64,000 bases of DNA from Stomoxys calcitrans (Eukaryota; Arthropoda; Insecta; Diptera; Muscidae): assembly GCF_963082655.1 (NCBI RefSeq), contig NC_081552.1, positions 94,959,582 through 95,023,581 of the forward strand. Reading direction: 5' to 3'. Of the stretch, positions 45,661 to 56,852 are shown one piece after another. Below the pieces are notes generated by a model. The model was not told the origin of the DNA. It was given only the letters and a program-made list of their open reading frames with translations, and searched no databases. Every line of letters begins with the position of its first letter. The first letter of the stretch is position 1. The translations under genes and the position numbers were made by a program.

Positions 45661-45832
45661 TGTTCTTGTTCCATTTTTGGATATTTTCAATTTCAATTCA
45701 ATGTTCTTTATTTCATATAACGTTACAAAAATTATTTCAATCTGCAGTATAATAATACTATATTAATAAAGAATGTCACAGCGTGGTTTATGTATAAACC
45801 GTCTGCTGGAAGAATGAGTATAATAGTTTTGA

Positions 45833-48800
45833 TTAATAATTAAATTCCTCTATTAAAGTTTTTCTGTAAGCAATCGCTTTCTTCAAATAATTGCATAAAG
45901 TAAGCCAGCAAAAATCTTCACACCCGTTCAGTATATATATTAAGTCATTTCGCTCCAATGATGATTGGTTGAAATATTTTATTCGTATCCCGTTTAGTAC
46001 TGGGCATCTGCATATAAAGTGATCTAAAGACTCAACTTCCCCTGAATTACACAGTGAGCATCGTTGGTCGACATCCGGCCCATATTTATTTTCATTTAGT
46101 GGGAAAAGGTCACCTCTTGCTTTCATTATAAGTGAAATTTGTTCCAAGGTAAATTTTTCATTGCAGTAGTAAACCCCTATATTAAAATCAAGGTATTTGT
46201 ATCCACGCCGTTCGCTTTCTTGAGCTTTTTGGATATGTGAGTTATAGGCATTTTCTGTAATTTTGTAAAGGAGTTCTTGACTTACACCATGCCAACATGT
46301 CTGGTCAAGCATAATGTTTCTATTATCAATGTTATAGGATGAAAGTTGGACTCTATAATCTTTAAACCAGGCTAGGTTTTTTTCGGATAGTTTTAATGCA
46401 AGGATGTGTGGAAGTCTGTAATCTTCAAGCTTAAACAGCAACTTTGATAAATATGATAAATGTAAAGAATACGTGTGTATGTATCCGGGTTCGTATCCAG
46501 TTTCCAAAGCTACTATATAATTCGGTGTACATTCCGGTAGTCTCAATACACGTTTGATAAAATAACGATAAAGTTTGTCCACATCCTCAAAGTATGAGTT
46601 TCCCCAGACTTCGGCTCTATAACTATGAATGCAGCGGCAAACCGAAAGGAACATTTTCCATTTTGCTTTCAAAGATACGGCGGGTTTTGAAATAAAGTTT
46701 TTCCATGTTGAGTTAATCGACACTTTAGCCGCTACTTCTTTTTGAGATAAGTGCTTTGAAAATGATAGTTTCGGGGTCAACGTTAAACCAAGGTATTTAT
46801 ATTCGTTTACAACTCGTATTATCTCATCATTGTACAACCATTTTTCGCTTGCGGCAAGGCGCCCTCCATTCCTGAACACCATAATCTCCGATTTGACTTG
46901 GTTTACTTCCATACCCCATTTTTTACAGTACATTTCCAGCTTTTTATCATTCTTTGCAGAGTGTTTGGATCATCAGCCAATATAACAATGTCGTCCGCGT
47001 ACATTAGGACGCGCAAATTTATATCGTCCACAAAAAGGCCTCCTTCGAGATAATCGTGTAGATCATTTAGGTATATTGAGAAGAGCATAGGCGATAGTAA
47101 ACACCCTTGTTTTACTCCAGTAGTAGTGTTGAAGTAGTCCGATAATCCTGTACCGGTCCACACAGCTGACTTAGTTTCGATATAAATATTTTCTATAAAC
47201 TTCACTATTTTCGAAGAAAGTCCAATCTCATGTAGTTTGAATATCAGAAGCTGCCTCGGCACTCTATCAAAGGCGGCTTTAAAGTCGACGAAAAATGCGT
47301 AGACTTTTCTGTTCTCACTTAACTTTATGTTAATCATTGCCATCAAATTAAATATATTGTCTATGGTGGAATAGCCTCTTCTAAAGCCCGCCTGGTACTC
47401 ATTTAATACTTTGTGTTTGTTTACCCATTCAGTGATTCTATTGTTCATCATTCCTATCATCAGCTTCCCAACACAGTTCATGAATGTGATACCTCTATAG
47501 TTTCTTACATCATTGATATTTCCTTTCTTGTGAATTGGAAATATGACACCGGAGCGAAATGTTTTAAAGTCGTCGTAGCCATTTAGAATTTTGGTAAAAG
47601 CATTGCATAGTGCAACTAAGAACTCCTCTGGTGCGTGTACAAAAAACTCGTACGGGACTCGGTCCTCTCCGGGTGTCTTATTTGATTTGAGGGTATTCAA
47701 TAAGAACTTGATTTCTTGAAGAGTGAAAGAAATCTCTATCTAAGTCTCTATCAAAAACAAAATAGGGGGCGTAGGATATGTCTACGATATTGGATTTTGG
47801 GTTTAATAGGGGCTCAAAATAATCTTTTAAGGCTAGCGCCGGAATACTACAACTGCAATCATTGTCTCTTTGTCTTATTTCTTTGGCTAATCTCCACCAA
47901 GATTTACTGTCGGTCGCCATGTCAATTCTGAGCTCAATTTTCTGGTTATATTCAAGTTTTTTCCGCCTGCACAACTTTTCATAACATTTCTTCTGCTGGA
48001 TGTACTCAGTTCTGTTGACTATATTTCCAGTTTTTCTGTATAAACCAAGTTTTTTCATGGTCTTGACTCTGCTTTTTAAGCACTCCTGGTCGAACCAACT
48101 TTCTTTGAAACGCCCATTTTTTCTGGTTGACTGTTTCGGGTATGAATCGTTGATAGCTTTGATAAACATTTCCATATCTGGATTTGCGGGTAAATTTTTT
48201 GTTTCACGAATTAGAGCATTTTGATAGACAATTTTATTTGCCTCCCTCCATATTAATTTCGGCAAGAGTTTACTTTTTTGCTTTCCCCGTCCTGAAGTAC
48301 GAGGTATCTTTATTGTTAGCACAATTGGGAAATGGTCGGACCAAATTTTATCTTCAACTTCAAATTTATACACGTAGGGCATAATATCCAAAGATACGAC
48401 AGCCAAATCGATTACTGAACTACCGTTTCTATTTGCAAAAGTAAACTTTCCATCTTCATCTCCTGAGGTTCTGCCATTCAAAACTACTAACCCATTTCCA
48501 TTGCAGAATTCGATGAATTTTTTCCCATTTGCACTGCTCGTTTTGTCTTCAGACTTTCGAGTATATCTTTCCGCAATTTCCTCGGGCAAGTCTTGTTCCT
48601 CGCCTATCCGGATATTATGGTCACCGATAACAATTTTAGGGCTATCGTTACTCGCTATAGTAGCTTTCAATCCATTAAAATCTGCTTCCCAGTTTACGCC
48701 TCTCAGATACACAGGTATTATCTCGAACATTGTTGCATTTAATTCACACCGAATCACATCCTGGTTTTCCCATTGTAGTAGTGAATGTTTAAAACCTTCT

Positions 48801-49063
48801 TCTTCCAAATCGTTTCTCACACCATATAACTGACCACCTATACCTCTCCCTCTTAGATAGTTTCTGGATGCTGCTTTCCAATAGATTTTGAAATTTTTAA
48901 ATTTTTTTGTATAGTTTTCTTGATTTTTCAATTCGACATGTGTTTCGGAAAGTATAAAAATATGAAAGTTTTCTATATATTCGTAAAAACTCTGATGAAG
49001 ATTTTTGCTAGCTAACCCATGGACATTGTATGCTACAATTTTTAATATAAAATCATCTTTCAC
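45833..49063 (-). pseudogene. LINE ORF2: endonuclease and reverse transcriptase, two frameshifts
   Basis: The frame 49063-47678 is an apurinic-type endonuclease: Asn13 in AYNVHG, Glu40 in SETH, GDHN at 147-150, Asp219 in SSVIDLAV and SDHFP at 242-246, all catalytic positions kept. A single-base frame change near 47725 leads to the RT frame (47700-46903): KSNKTPGEDRVPYEF, FPIHKKG, NEYQAGFRRGYSTIDN, FVDFKAAFDR with the first Asp at 139, TTGVKQGCLLSPMLF and MYADDIVIL at 233-241. A second single-base change in an A run near 46950 leads to the thumb and C-terminus (46933-45833), with YKYLGLTLTPKLSF and the finger CSLCNSGEVESLDHFICRCP. Only two indels disable an otherwise sound ORF2, so the insertion is young or the indels are sequencing errors in homopolymers. 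Confidence 0.88.
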
Positions 49064-49134
49064 CTCGGTATTTTTATTCTTAATATTTATATTATTACTA
49101 GTATTATTATTGTTGTTGGAAAAAGTATTTGCTT

Positions 49135-50019
49135 TTAGTAGTTTTTTGAAGACAAAATTTCGACAAAATGTTCATAACTTAAATCTATATTTTCAATACT
49201 GTTACCAATGATGCTTTGCAATATTTTCATACCATTGTTTTGGCCACTCATTAGTTCATTTTTATTGTTCCAATAAAAGCTTCTTCCATCCAGTACCAAC
49301 TGCTCTCCTCTGACTCCAATCCTTTTTTCTCCGTTGTGCTTCTGCAATTCTTTTTTTAGAAGCAACATAATCTTCTTTCTCTGCAGCCTAACACCACTCA
49401 AATCGCATTCAATAAATATGGATGTGCCAGCTAACATTTTAGTATTTCTAAGGACATCAGCCACTGTTTTGGTTGACTTGAATTCCACTAAAACTGTCAT
49501 TTTCTCATTTGTCTCCTGCACTTTTTTTATAAAGTCGATTTCCGGTTCAATGCTCATCTTCAGGTTTCCATTGAAAAGTTTCTTGACTGCCCCATGCAAC
49601 GATTTCTGGTAAGGTAGACCTCTCACAATTAACTTGTTTCTTCCCAATTGGTCTTCCAGTTTTTGAAGTCTTTTTTTGTCTTCTTCCTTATCTTCTCTAA
49701 GCTTTTGCACCTCTGCCTTTAATTCTTCGTTTTCGATTTTTAAGCGCTTAATGTCGTCTTTTACCCCTTCAATGTTGTTTTTTAGGTCGGTGATGTCTGA
49801 TTTAGTTGGGAGATTTTCTAATTTCTCGTCTAGCAATTTTGACATTGAATCCTGCATCATTTTCATAAGCTCCATGGTTGGCATGTTTCCTACAATTACC
49901 GGGTTTTCAGGAGAAGTCTCCATCAGTTTTCGCTTAGCTTTTTGTTCGATGAGGCCCACTGTGTTACTTGTGTTGTACGGTGAGTTAACTGGTGGCGTTG
50001 ACATGCTTTTAGAGTCCAA
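49135..50019 (-). CDS. LINE ORF1 protein: coiled coil plus RRM-like domain
   Basis: 294 residues, intact. Residues about 1-45 are Ser/Asn/Pro-rich. About 65-130 form a long charged heptad-type coiled coil (KSDITDLKNNIEGVKDDIK onward, ending KLEDQLG), expected to trimerise. RNKLIVRGLPYQKS at about 132 starts an RRM-like fold with MTVLVEFKSTKTVADVL as a later strand. A C-terminal part (LQRKKIMLLLKKELQ, then LVLDGRSFYWNN) resembles the small C-terminal domain of L1-type ORF1 proteins. Such proteins coat LINE RNA and act as nucleic-acid chaperones. The start is the first ATG of a frame followed 72 bases after its stop by ORF2. Confidence 0.8.
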   Translation of the reverse strand: MDSKSMSTPPVNSPYNTSNTVGLIEQKAKRKLMETSPENPVIVGNMPTMELMKMMQDSMSKLLDEKLENLPTKSDITDLKNNIEGVKDDIKRLKIENEELKAEVQKLREDKEEDKKRLQKLEDQLGRNKLIVRGLPYQKSLHGAVKKLFNGNLKMSIEPEIDFIKKVQETNEKMTVLVEFKSTKTVADVLRNTKMLAGTSIFIECDLSGVRLQRKKIMLLLKKELQKHNGEKRIGVRGEQLVLDGRSFYWNNKNELMSGQNNGMKILQSIIGNSIENIDLSYEHFVEILSSKNY

Positions 50020-50524
50020 GTTTTGGTACTAGATTTAGCGACGTTAATGCAATGACGACTAAGAAATTAGGTGGAACTGGCAATATTTCCAAAATATGTA
50101 GTGTGTGTTTAGGCGCAACTGGTATTCTTCCTCTTTTTCTGGGATTATAATAAGCTGTGCATTTACATACCAGCGTTATAAAAGGTGGCAACCGCTTAAA
50201 ACCACTATTTGCCAGAAAGAAATAAACACAGCTGTTTTCTTTGGTCGTCCGTCACAACTCTTTGCACCTTTGAGTAAAATTGCGATAATTTACACTTTCC
50301 AATAAAATAAATTTCAATTCTGTGTTATTTTGATTTTAAAATCGCTATTTTGTGAAAGGCCAGCTGTGGTATCAACCGCACTTCAATGCCCAACAATGGC
50401 CAGGTAGAGGAACTTTATTAAATCAGTAGCCGTTTTGTGTGGAAAGGCCGAATACAGCAATAGACTCGGAAATATCTGGAGCTGCGACAAGGTATGACTA
50501 CTCCCGGTAAGAAATTCACTCAAA

Positions 50525-50720
50525 CTCACTTGGATATACCTGCCATAAAGACTGATCTGTCGATTAAGGATCTTAAGTCCGAATTTTTTGTATGATTTTG
50601 CTGAAATTTGAAACAAAACGTTATTCAAGCCGAATATGGCCTATGTCGGACCATATTTAGAGATAGCTGCCATATAGGCCGATCTGGCGATTATGGGTCT
50701 GAAAGCTGCATTTATTACCC
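50525..50720 (-). repeat. Family B-like units right of the LINE
   Basis: GATATACCTGCCATAAAG with a following GATCTGTCGATTAAGG, then GATAGCTGCCATATAGGCC, are diverged family B cores in minus orientation, the same as B5. They may be the other half of B5. Confidence 0.55.
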
Positions 50721-51550
50721 GATGGCTCTATCCATTCGTAATGTCACCCACGAGCATAGTCTTAATAAACTTAATCATCCATGTGATATTTAATCATTGG
50801 TAGATTTATCCGGTCTAAGATTGTGATGCGTATATCACTCTAAACAATAATTTATTAAAACAATTCGAGTGACATACATCATAGCAAGTTCTCAAAAACC
50901 CATATTGTCTTGCAGCTGACTGCTCTTTACTATTTAATTTTTTTTTTTTATCTCAACCGGTGCTGATCTAAGGAAATCTTCTACGAAAACTTGAAAACAT
51001 GCAATGCAAATATGTATATTTATGTTTTTCAGCTTTATAAAATGTCACCTTCCAAGTACCCACCCACTTTCATTTCGTAGTACCCGCACCTAGTTATTTG
51101 CCACATTTACCTTGTGTATACTTTTTAACTAAATTATTTGCATTTCAGTCTTCTACTATTTTATGGTTACTTTTGAGTTTCTCTTTACTATCTCCCGACA
51201 GGAAAAACTCTTTAAAGGAATAGAAATGAATTTCTTTAGTACTAACATAAAATGTTTTGAAATAACAGTGGGTAGAAAGTTAAAATTAAAGAAAACAAAT
51301 CCTAAAAAGTGCATTTGAGGAGAAAAGTCCACCATTCCTCCATTCCACCAATAAGTAAAACAATTTTAAGAAAACAAGTACGACAAAACGGGAACAATGC
51401 ACAGAAAAAAATTTTGTGAACAATTTTACATTTTTTCTTATTTGTAGGATTTTAGCACTGAAAACGAGCCAAAAAACTAAAACTTTAAAATAAATATGCT
51501 ATCATAAAATTTAATTTCTTATGTGTTAAAGGACACGACCTACCAAGTCA
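50720..51550. other. AT-rich DNA, no recognised gene
   Basis: No family resemblance was found. A GCACAGAAAAAAATTTTG word near 51402 resembles MITE ends. No credible coding frame. Confidence 0.4.
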
Positions 51551-51554
51551 AATA

Positions 51555-51960
51555 ATAAAAACGAGATTTTGGGGTTCAAGAAGTAAATTTGCAACAAGAT
51601 GATGAATGGATAAGAATTGAGCCCCTATAGAGGATCAAGACGCAAAATCGGGAAGGCAAAGCAAAACACTTCATGCTAAAGATCAGCCTAATCGGATAAT
51701 ATCTAATAGCTATATCAAAACATGGACCGATAGGCCCATTAACAATCCCAACTGACCTACACTAATAGAAAGTATTTGTGCAAAATTGGAAGCGCCTTGG
51801 AAAGTTTGCGTGCTTTCGACGGACAAGGTTAAATCGACTTAGAACATTAAGACGATAAAGAATATATTTATGTACTTTGTTGGGTCTCAGATCAATATTT
51901 TGCTGTGTTACAAATAGATGACGAAACTTGTACACCCTCCAACCTATGGTGGAGGGTATA
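51555..51960 (+). repeat. Degenerate family A-like repeat
   Basis: Diverged unit words (GGGGTTCAAGAAG, AAAATCGGGAAGG) lead into the terminal block (CATGGACCGATAGGCCC, CTAATAGAAAGTATTTGTGC, a shortened tract) and the hairpin end CCTATGGTGGAGGGTATAC. Confidence 0.65.
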
Positions 51961-52069
51961 CAAATATAATGACGCCAAAGGGATACGCTGGCCATAATCA
52001 AAATAAAAGCTAAACTATTTAATCTCATTCTAAGCTACATCTCGAAAACACTATTACGAAAAGTTATTA

Positions 52070-52666
52070 AAGGGTGATTTTTTTGAGGTTAGGATTTTCA
52101 TGCATTAGTATTTGACAGATCACGTGGGATTTCAGACATGGTGTCAAAGAGAAAGATGCTCAGTATGCTTTGACATTTCATCATGAATAGACTTACTAAC
52201 GAGCAACGCTTGCAAATCATTGAATTTTATTACCAAAATCAGTGTTCGGTTCGAAATGTGTTCATTCACCGTTCAGCGATGAGGCTCATTTCTGGTTGAA
52301 TGGCTACGTAAATAAGCAAAATTGCCGCATTTGGAGTGAAGAGCAACCAGAAGCCGTTCAAGAACTGCCCATGCATCCCGAAAAATGCACTGTTTGGTGT
52401 GGTTTGTACGCTGGTGGAATCATTGGACCGTATTTTTTCAAAGATGCTGTTGGACGCAACGTTACGGTGAATGAACACATTTCGAACCGAACACTGATTT
52501 TGGTAATAAAATTCAATGATTTGCAAGCGTTGCTCGTTAGTAAGTCTATTCATGATGAAATGTCAAAGCATACTGAGCATCTTTCTCTTTGACACCATGT
52601 CTGAAATCCCACGTGATCTGTCAAATACTAATGCATGAAAATCCTAACCTCAAAAAAATCACCCTT
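52070..52666 (+). mobile_element. Fold-back Tc1/mariner derivative, copy 1
   Basis: 597 bp flanked by TA (52068-52069 and 52667-52668). The terminal arms of about 200 bp are almost perfect inverted repeats starting AAGGGTGATTTTTTTGAGG. Both arms contain the same transposase start (MNRLTNEQRLQIIEFYYQNQ) in opposite directions. The 190-bp centre encodes a transposase segment with FSDEAHFWLNGYVNKQN (first catalytic Asp) and VWCGLYAGGIIGPYFF. The right end of the parental element has been replaced by an inverted copy of its left end. No functional enzyme is possible. Confidence 0.92.
52242..52460 (+). pseudogene. Tc1/mariner-superfamily transposase core fragment
   Basis: About 60 residues from FSDEAHFW to GRNVTVNEH match the middle of an IS630/Tc1-mariner transposase, with the first catalytic Asp in SDEAH. 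The DNA-binding part and the second and third acidic residues are missing. The junction with the left arm changes frame. Confidence 0.8.
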
Positions 52667-52734
52667 TATTTTAGTGCAGAATAAGAAGTGCGAAATGGAA
52701 TATTTTGCCTTCGCGTCAACTGCACCCAACGAAA

Positions 52735-52875
52735 ATTGCTATTCAAAACAGCAAAAATGTTAACTGAAGCAACAGTTTTTGTTTGCTGAAAAATGGAAAG
52801 CAGATGATACTGCTGTTTCAGCAAACATTTCCTACTGGTATTTCAGCTAACAAAAATCTGCTAAAATATTGAAAA
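52735..52875. repeat. CAGCAAA/TTTGCTG MITE fragment
   Basis: Words GTTTTTGTTTGCTGAAAAA, ACTGCTGTTTCAGCAAAC and TTTCAGCTAACAAAAATCTG match the element at 6290-6450 in the same order. Confidence 0.55.
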
Positions 52876-52884
52876 CCATGTTCG

Positions 52885-53150
52885 GCTATGACTCTGAACG
52901 CCTGGGTTCTAATATAAGATATACGAAAACAAATTTTCAGCGGTGGTTATCCCCTCCTAATGCTGGCGACATTTGTGAGGTACTATGCCATGTTAAAACT
53001 TCTCCCCAAAGAGGTGTCGCATTGCGGCACGCCGTTCGGCAATAAAAAGAGGCCCTTATCATTGAGCCCAAAATTTGAATCGGACAGCACTCTGTGATAA
53101 GTGAGAAGTTTGCCCCAGTTTTTTAGTGGAATGTTCATGGGAATTTTTGC
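52885..53150 (+). repeat. tRNA-derived SINE, head truncated
   Basis: Starts within the tRNA-like head (GACTCTGAACGCCTGGGTTC, B box degraded) and continues through the full body to TGGAATGTTCATGGG. It faces an inverted SINE at 53285. Confidence 0.75.
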
Positions 53151-53284
53151 ATTGAAAAACATATCTACTTAAATAAAGTTTTTTTTTTCGTTTTATTTTC
53201 ATGCCATGTGTTTTGATTAGTTTGGGCATCCACGTAGTAATGACAATGATAAATTATGTTGGAAGAGAAGATTTTCATTTGTGG

Positions 53285-53625
53285 AATATTGCAAATTTGC
53301 CCATGAAGATTCCACTAAAGTACAGGGGCAAACTTCTCACATATTAATGAGTGCTCTCCGATTGAAGTTTAAGCTCAACGATAAGGGACCCCTTTTTTAT
53401 TGCCGAGTACGAACGGCCTGCCGCAGTGCGACACCTCTTTGGAGAGTAGTTTTATATGGCACACTACCTCACAAATGTTGCCAGGGAGCACTCTGTGGGG
53501 AGAAGTTTTTACACGGCTGCCATACCCAATGGCACAGTACCTCACGAATGTCGCCAGCATTAGGAGGGGAAATCCACCACTGATAATTTTATTCTGATGT
53601 TCTCGCCAAAATTTATGGAATATTA
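53285..53625 (-). repeat. tRNA-derived SINE, inverted, with internal duplication
   Basis: Reverse orientation. The 3' body is at the left (CCCATGAAGATTCCACTAAAG). A block of the body (CACTACCTCACAAATG, then CAGTACCTCACGAATG) is present twice (about 53462-53480 and 53535-53553), indicating internal duplication or insertion of one SINE in another. Confidence 0.7.
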
Positions 53626-53750
53626 CTGAAACAAAATTACCTAATCAACTGATCCGTGTTCACATAGCCATTGCTGCCATTGGTACGAAGGTAGCCACAC
53701 TGTCGTGGGTACTGGCTTTAGAGCTCTATTTGCTTTTATCGTTATTATAT

Positions 53751-55582
53751 AAAAACAAGTAAAAAGGCATTAAGTTCGGCCGGGCCGAACTTTGAATACC
53801 CACCACCTCGGGTATATATGTAAACCGCCTTTCATCAAAATTCGGTGAAAAATTCATAACTTATGTCCCATATCAGTTTTATTAAAATATGTTCCGATTT
53901 GGACCAAACACTAATAAGTACAGTAGATATATCTAAAAATAAACCGATCTGAACCATAAACGACACGGATTTCGAAAAGCCTAACATAAGACTTTGTCAA
54001 ATTTCAGTGATATCGGATTATAAATGCGAATTTAATGGGGCCAAGACTTTAAATCGAGATATCGGTCTACATGGCAGCTATATCCAAATCTGGACCGATT
54101 TGGGCCAAGTTGCATTAAAATGTCGAAGAGCCTAACTTAAAGCACTGTCCCAAATTTAAGCGAAATCGGACAATAAATGCCTCTTTTATGGGCCCAAAAC
54201 CTTAAATCGAGAGATCGGTCTGTATGGCAGCTATATTCAAATCTAGACCGTTCTGGCCAAAATTGAAGAAGGACGTCGAAGAGCCTAACCAAACTCACTG
54301 TCTCAAATTTCAGCGACATCAGACAATAAATGCGTCTTTTATGGCCCCAAAACCTAAAACCTAGATATCGGTCTATATGGCAGCTATATCCAAATATGGA
54401 CCGATCTGTGCGATATTGCAAAAGTATGTCTAGGGGTTTAATTTAACTCACTGTCCCGAATTTCAGCGACATCGGACAATGAATGAGCATTTTATGGGCC
54501 CAAAACCTTAAATCAGGAAATCGGTCTATATGGCAGCTATATCCAAATCTGAACCGATCTGGGCCAAATTGAAGACAGATGTCGAAGGGCCTAAGACAAC
54601 TCACTGTCCCACACTTCAGCAAAATCGGATAATAAATGTTGCTTTTATGGGCTTAAGACCCTAAATCGGAGGATCGGTCTATATGGCAGCTATATCCAAA
54701 TCTGGACCGATCTGGGTCAAATTGACTGAGGATGCCGATGGACCTAACACAATTCACTGCCTCGAATTTCATCAAAATCGGATAATAAATATGGCTTTTG
54801 TGGGCCTAAGACCCGAAATCGGCGGATCGGTCTATATGGCAGCTATATCCAAATCTGAACCGATCTAGGCAAAATTAACGAAGGAAGTCGAAGGGCCTAA
54901 CACAACTCCCTGTGCCAAATTTCAGCAAAATCGGATAATATATGTGGCTTTTATGGGCTTAAGACCCTAAATCGGAGGATCGGTCTATACGGCAGCTATA
55001 TCCAAATCTGAACCGATCTGGTCCAAATTAACGAAGGAAGTCGAAGGGCCTAACACAACTCACTGTCCCATATTTTAGCAAAATCGGATAATAAATGTGG
55101 CTTTTATGGGCCTAAGACCCTAAATCGGCCGATCGGTCTATATGGCAGCTATATCCAAATCTGAACCGATCTGGTCCAAATTAACGAAGGAAGTCGAAGG
55201 GCCTAACACAACTCACTGTCCCAAATTTTAGCAAAATCGGATAATAAATGTGGCTTTTATGGGCCTAAGACCCTAAATCGGCCGATCGGTCTATATGGGG
55301 GCTATATCAAGATATAGTCCGATATAGCCCATCTTCGAACTTAACCTGCTTATGGACAAAAAAAGAATCTGTGCAAAGTTTCAGCTCAATATCTCTATTT
55401 TTGAAGACTGCAGCGTGATTTCAACATACAGACGGACAGACGGACGGACATGTCTAGATCGTCTTAGATTTTTACACTGATCAAAAATATATATACTTTA
55501 TAGGGTCGGAAATGGATATTCCGATGTGTTGCAAACGGAATGACAAAATGAATATACCCCCATCCTTCGGTGGTGGGTATAA
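53751..55582 (+). repeat. Family B TATACCC repeat, copy B6 (longest)
   Basis: It begins AACAAGTAAAAAGGC, with a perfect GC palindrome (GTTCGGCCGGGCCGAAC at 53777), and ends GGTGGTGGGTATAA. ATCGGT cores are at 54368, 54520, 54673, 54826, 54979, 55132 and 55285, giving one interval of 152 and five of exactly 153. The last three units are nearly identical to one another, a sign of recent local expansion. Confidence 0.93.
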
Positions 55583-55650
55583 CAAGTTATAGTCCGATGC
55601 GGACCATAAATGAATTGAATGCTGAAGATTGTAGAAGTCATTGAGTACTA

Positions 55651-56246
55651 AAGGGTGATTTTTTGAGGTTAGGATTTTCATGCATTAGTATTTGACAGAT
55701 CACGTGAGATTTCAGACATGGTGTCAAAGAGAAAGATGCTCAGTATGCTTTGACATTTCATCATGAATAGACTTACTAACGAGCATCGCTTGCAAATCAT
55801 TGAATTTTATTACCAAAATCAGTGTTCGGTTCGAAATGTGTTCATTCACCGTTCAGCGATGAGGCTCATTTCTGGTTGAATGGCTACGTAAATAAGCAAA
55901 ATTGCCGCATTTGGAGTGAAGAGCAACCAGAAGCCGTTCAAGAACTGCCCATGCATCCCGAAAAATGCACTGTTTGGTGTGGTTTGTACGCTGGTGGAAT
56001 CATTGGACCGTATTTTTTCAAAGATGCTGTTGGACGCAACGTTACGGTGAATGAACACATTTCGAACCGAACACTGATTTTGGTAATAAAATTCAATGAT
56101 TTGCAAGCGTTGCTCGTTAGTAAGTCTATTCATGATGAAATGTCAAAGCATACTGAGCATCTTTCTCTTTGACACCATGTCTGAAATCCCACGTGATCTG
56201 TCAAATACTAATGCATGAAAATCCTAACCTCAAAAAAATCACCCTA
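55651..56246 (+). mobile_element. Fold-back Tc1/mariner derivative, copy 2
   Basis: Same structure and same internal deletion junction as 52070-52666, with TA at 55649-55650 and 56247-56248. Differences seen are few (one T fewer in the left T run, GTGAGATTT for GTGGGATTT, GAGCATCGC for GAGCAACGC, and the last base A instead of T). Confidence 0.92.
55822..56040 (+). pseudogene. Tc1/mariner-superfamily transposase core fragment (copy 2)
   Basis: Identical translation to the fragment at 52242-52460. Confidence 0.8.
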
Positions 56247-56248
56247 TA

Positions 56249-56671
56249 TTTCAGTTCATTCAGATAAGAATTGCGAATTGTAGGGGCTCAAGAAGCAAAA
56301 TCGTTAGATCGGTTTATATGGAAGCTGTATCAAGCTATAGATCGATTCACACCATATTGCTCACGTATGTTGCAGGTCTCCCATGGCCGTTGGACAAAAT
56401 TTTTGTTAGATCGGATGAGAATTGCTCTCTCTAAAGGCTCAAGAAGTACGGTCAAGAAGATCCCAGATCGGTTTATATGGCAGCTATATCAGGTTTTGTA
56501 CCGATTTACGACATATTAATCACAGTTTTTGGAAGTCATAACAAAACACCTCATGTTAAATTTTAGCTAGCAAGAATATATATACTTTATTGGATCTTAG
56601 ACGCATATTTCGAGATGTTTCAAACAGAATGACGAAATTAGTATAAACCCCTCCTATGGTGGAGGGTATAA
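56249..56671 (+). repeat. Degenerate family A-like repeat
   Basis: Two diverged units (TAGATCGGTTTATATGGAAG near 56306, CAGATCGGTTTATATGGCAG near 56465), then the terminal block without the PuPy tract and a hairpin end CCTCCTATGGTGGAGG. Confidence 0.65.
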
Positions 56672-56852
56672 AAAGCCGTATGGAATGCAAACAGTGCTAT
56701 GCCATAGAAGGTACAATATATTAGATTAAGGACCTATTCGGATCATACTTGGTTTGGATATTAGACATAGTAGAAGTCATTTTGCAGTCAAATCGGATGA
56801 GAATTACGCCTATAGAAGCTCAAGAAGTAAAATCAAGAGATCGGTTTATATA

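Larger units (their letters stand above)
45683..50300 (-). mobile_element. Nearly complete APE-type LINE with two ORFs
   Basis: From right to left: a 5' UTR (from somewhere between 50230 and 50520), ORF1 (50019-49135), ORF2 (49063-45833) broken by two frameshifts, a 3' UTR with AATAAA (complement at 45707-45712) and a tail of TTGAA, TTGAAA, TTGAAAA at about 45700-45683. The tail is a short A-rich tandem rather than poly(A). No RNase H domain is visible. ORF1 has a coiled coil and an RRM-like fold rather than gag knuckles. I cannot assign a clade securely. A target-site duplication was not found. The element sits in a family B repeat. Confidence 0.85.

Noticed and set aside
47716..48833. Plus-strand open frames opposite LINE ORF2
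   Set aside because: They are shadows of the endonuclease coding strand and carry no motif.
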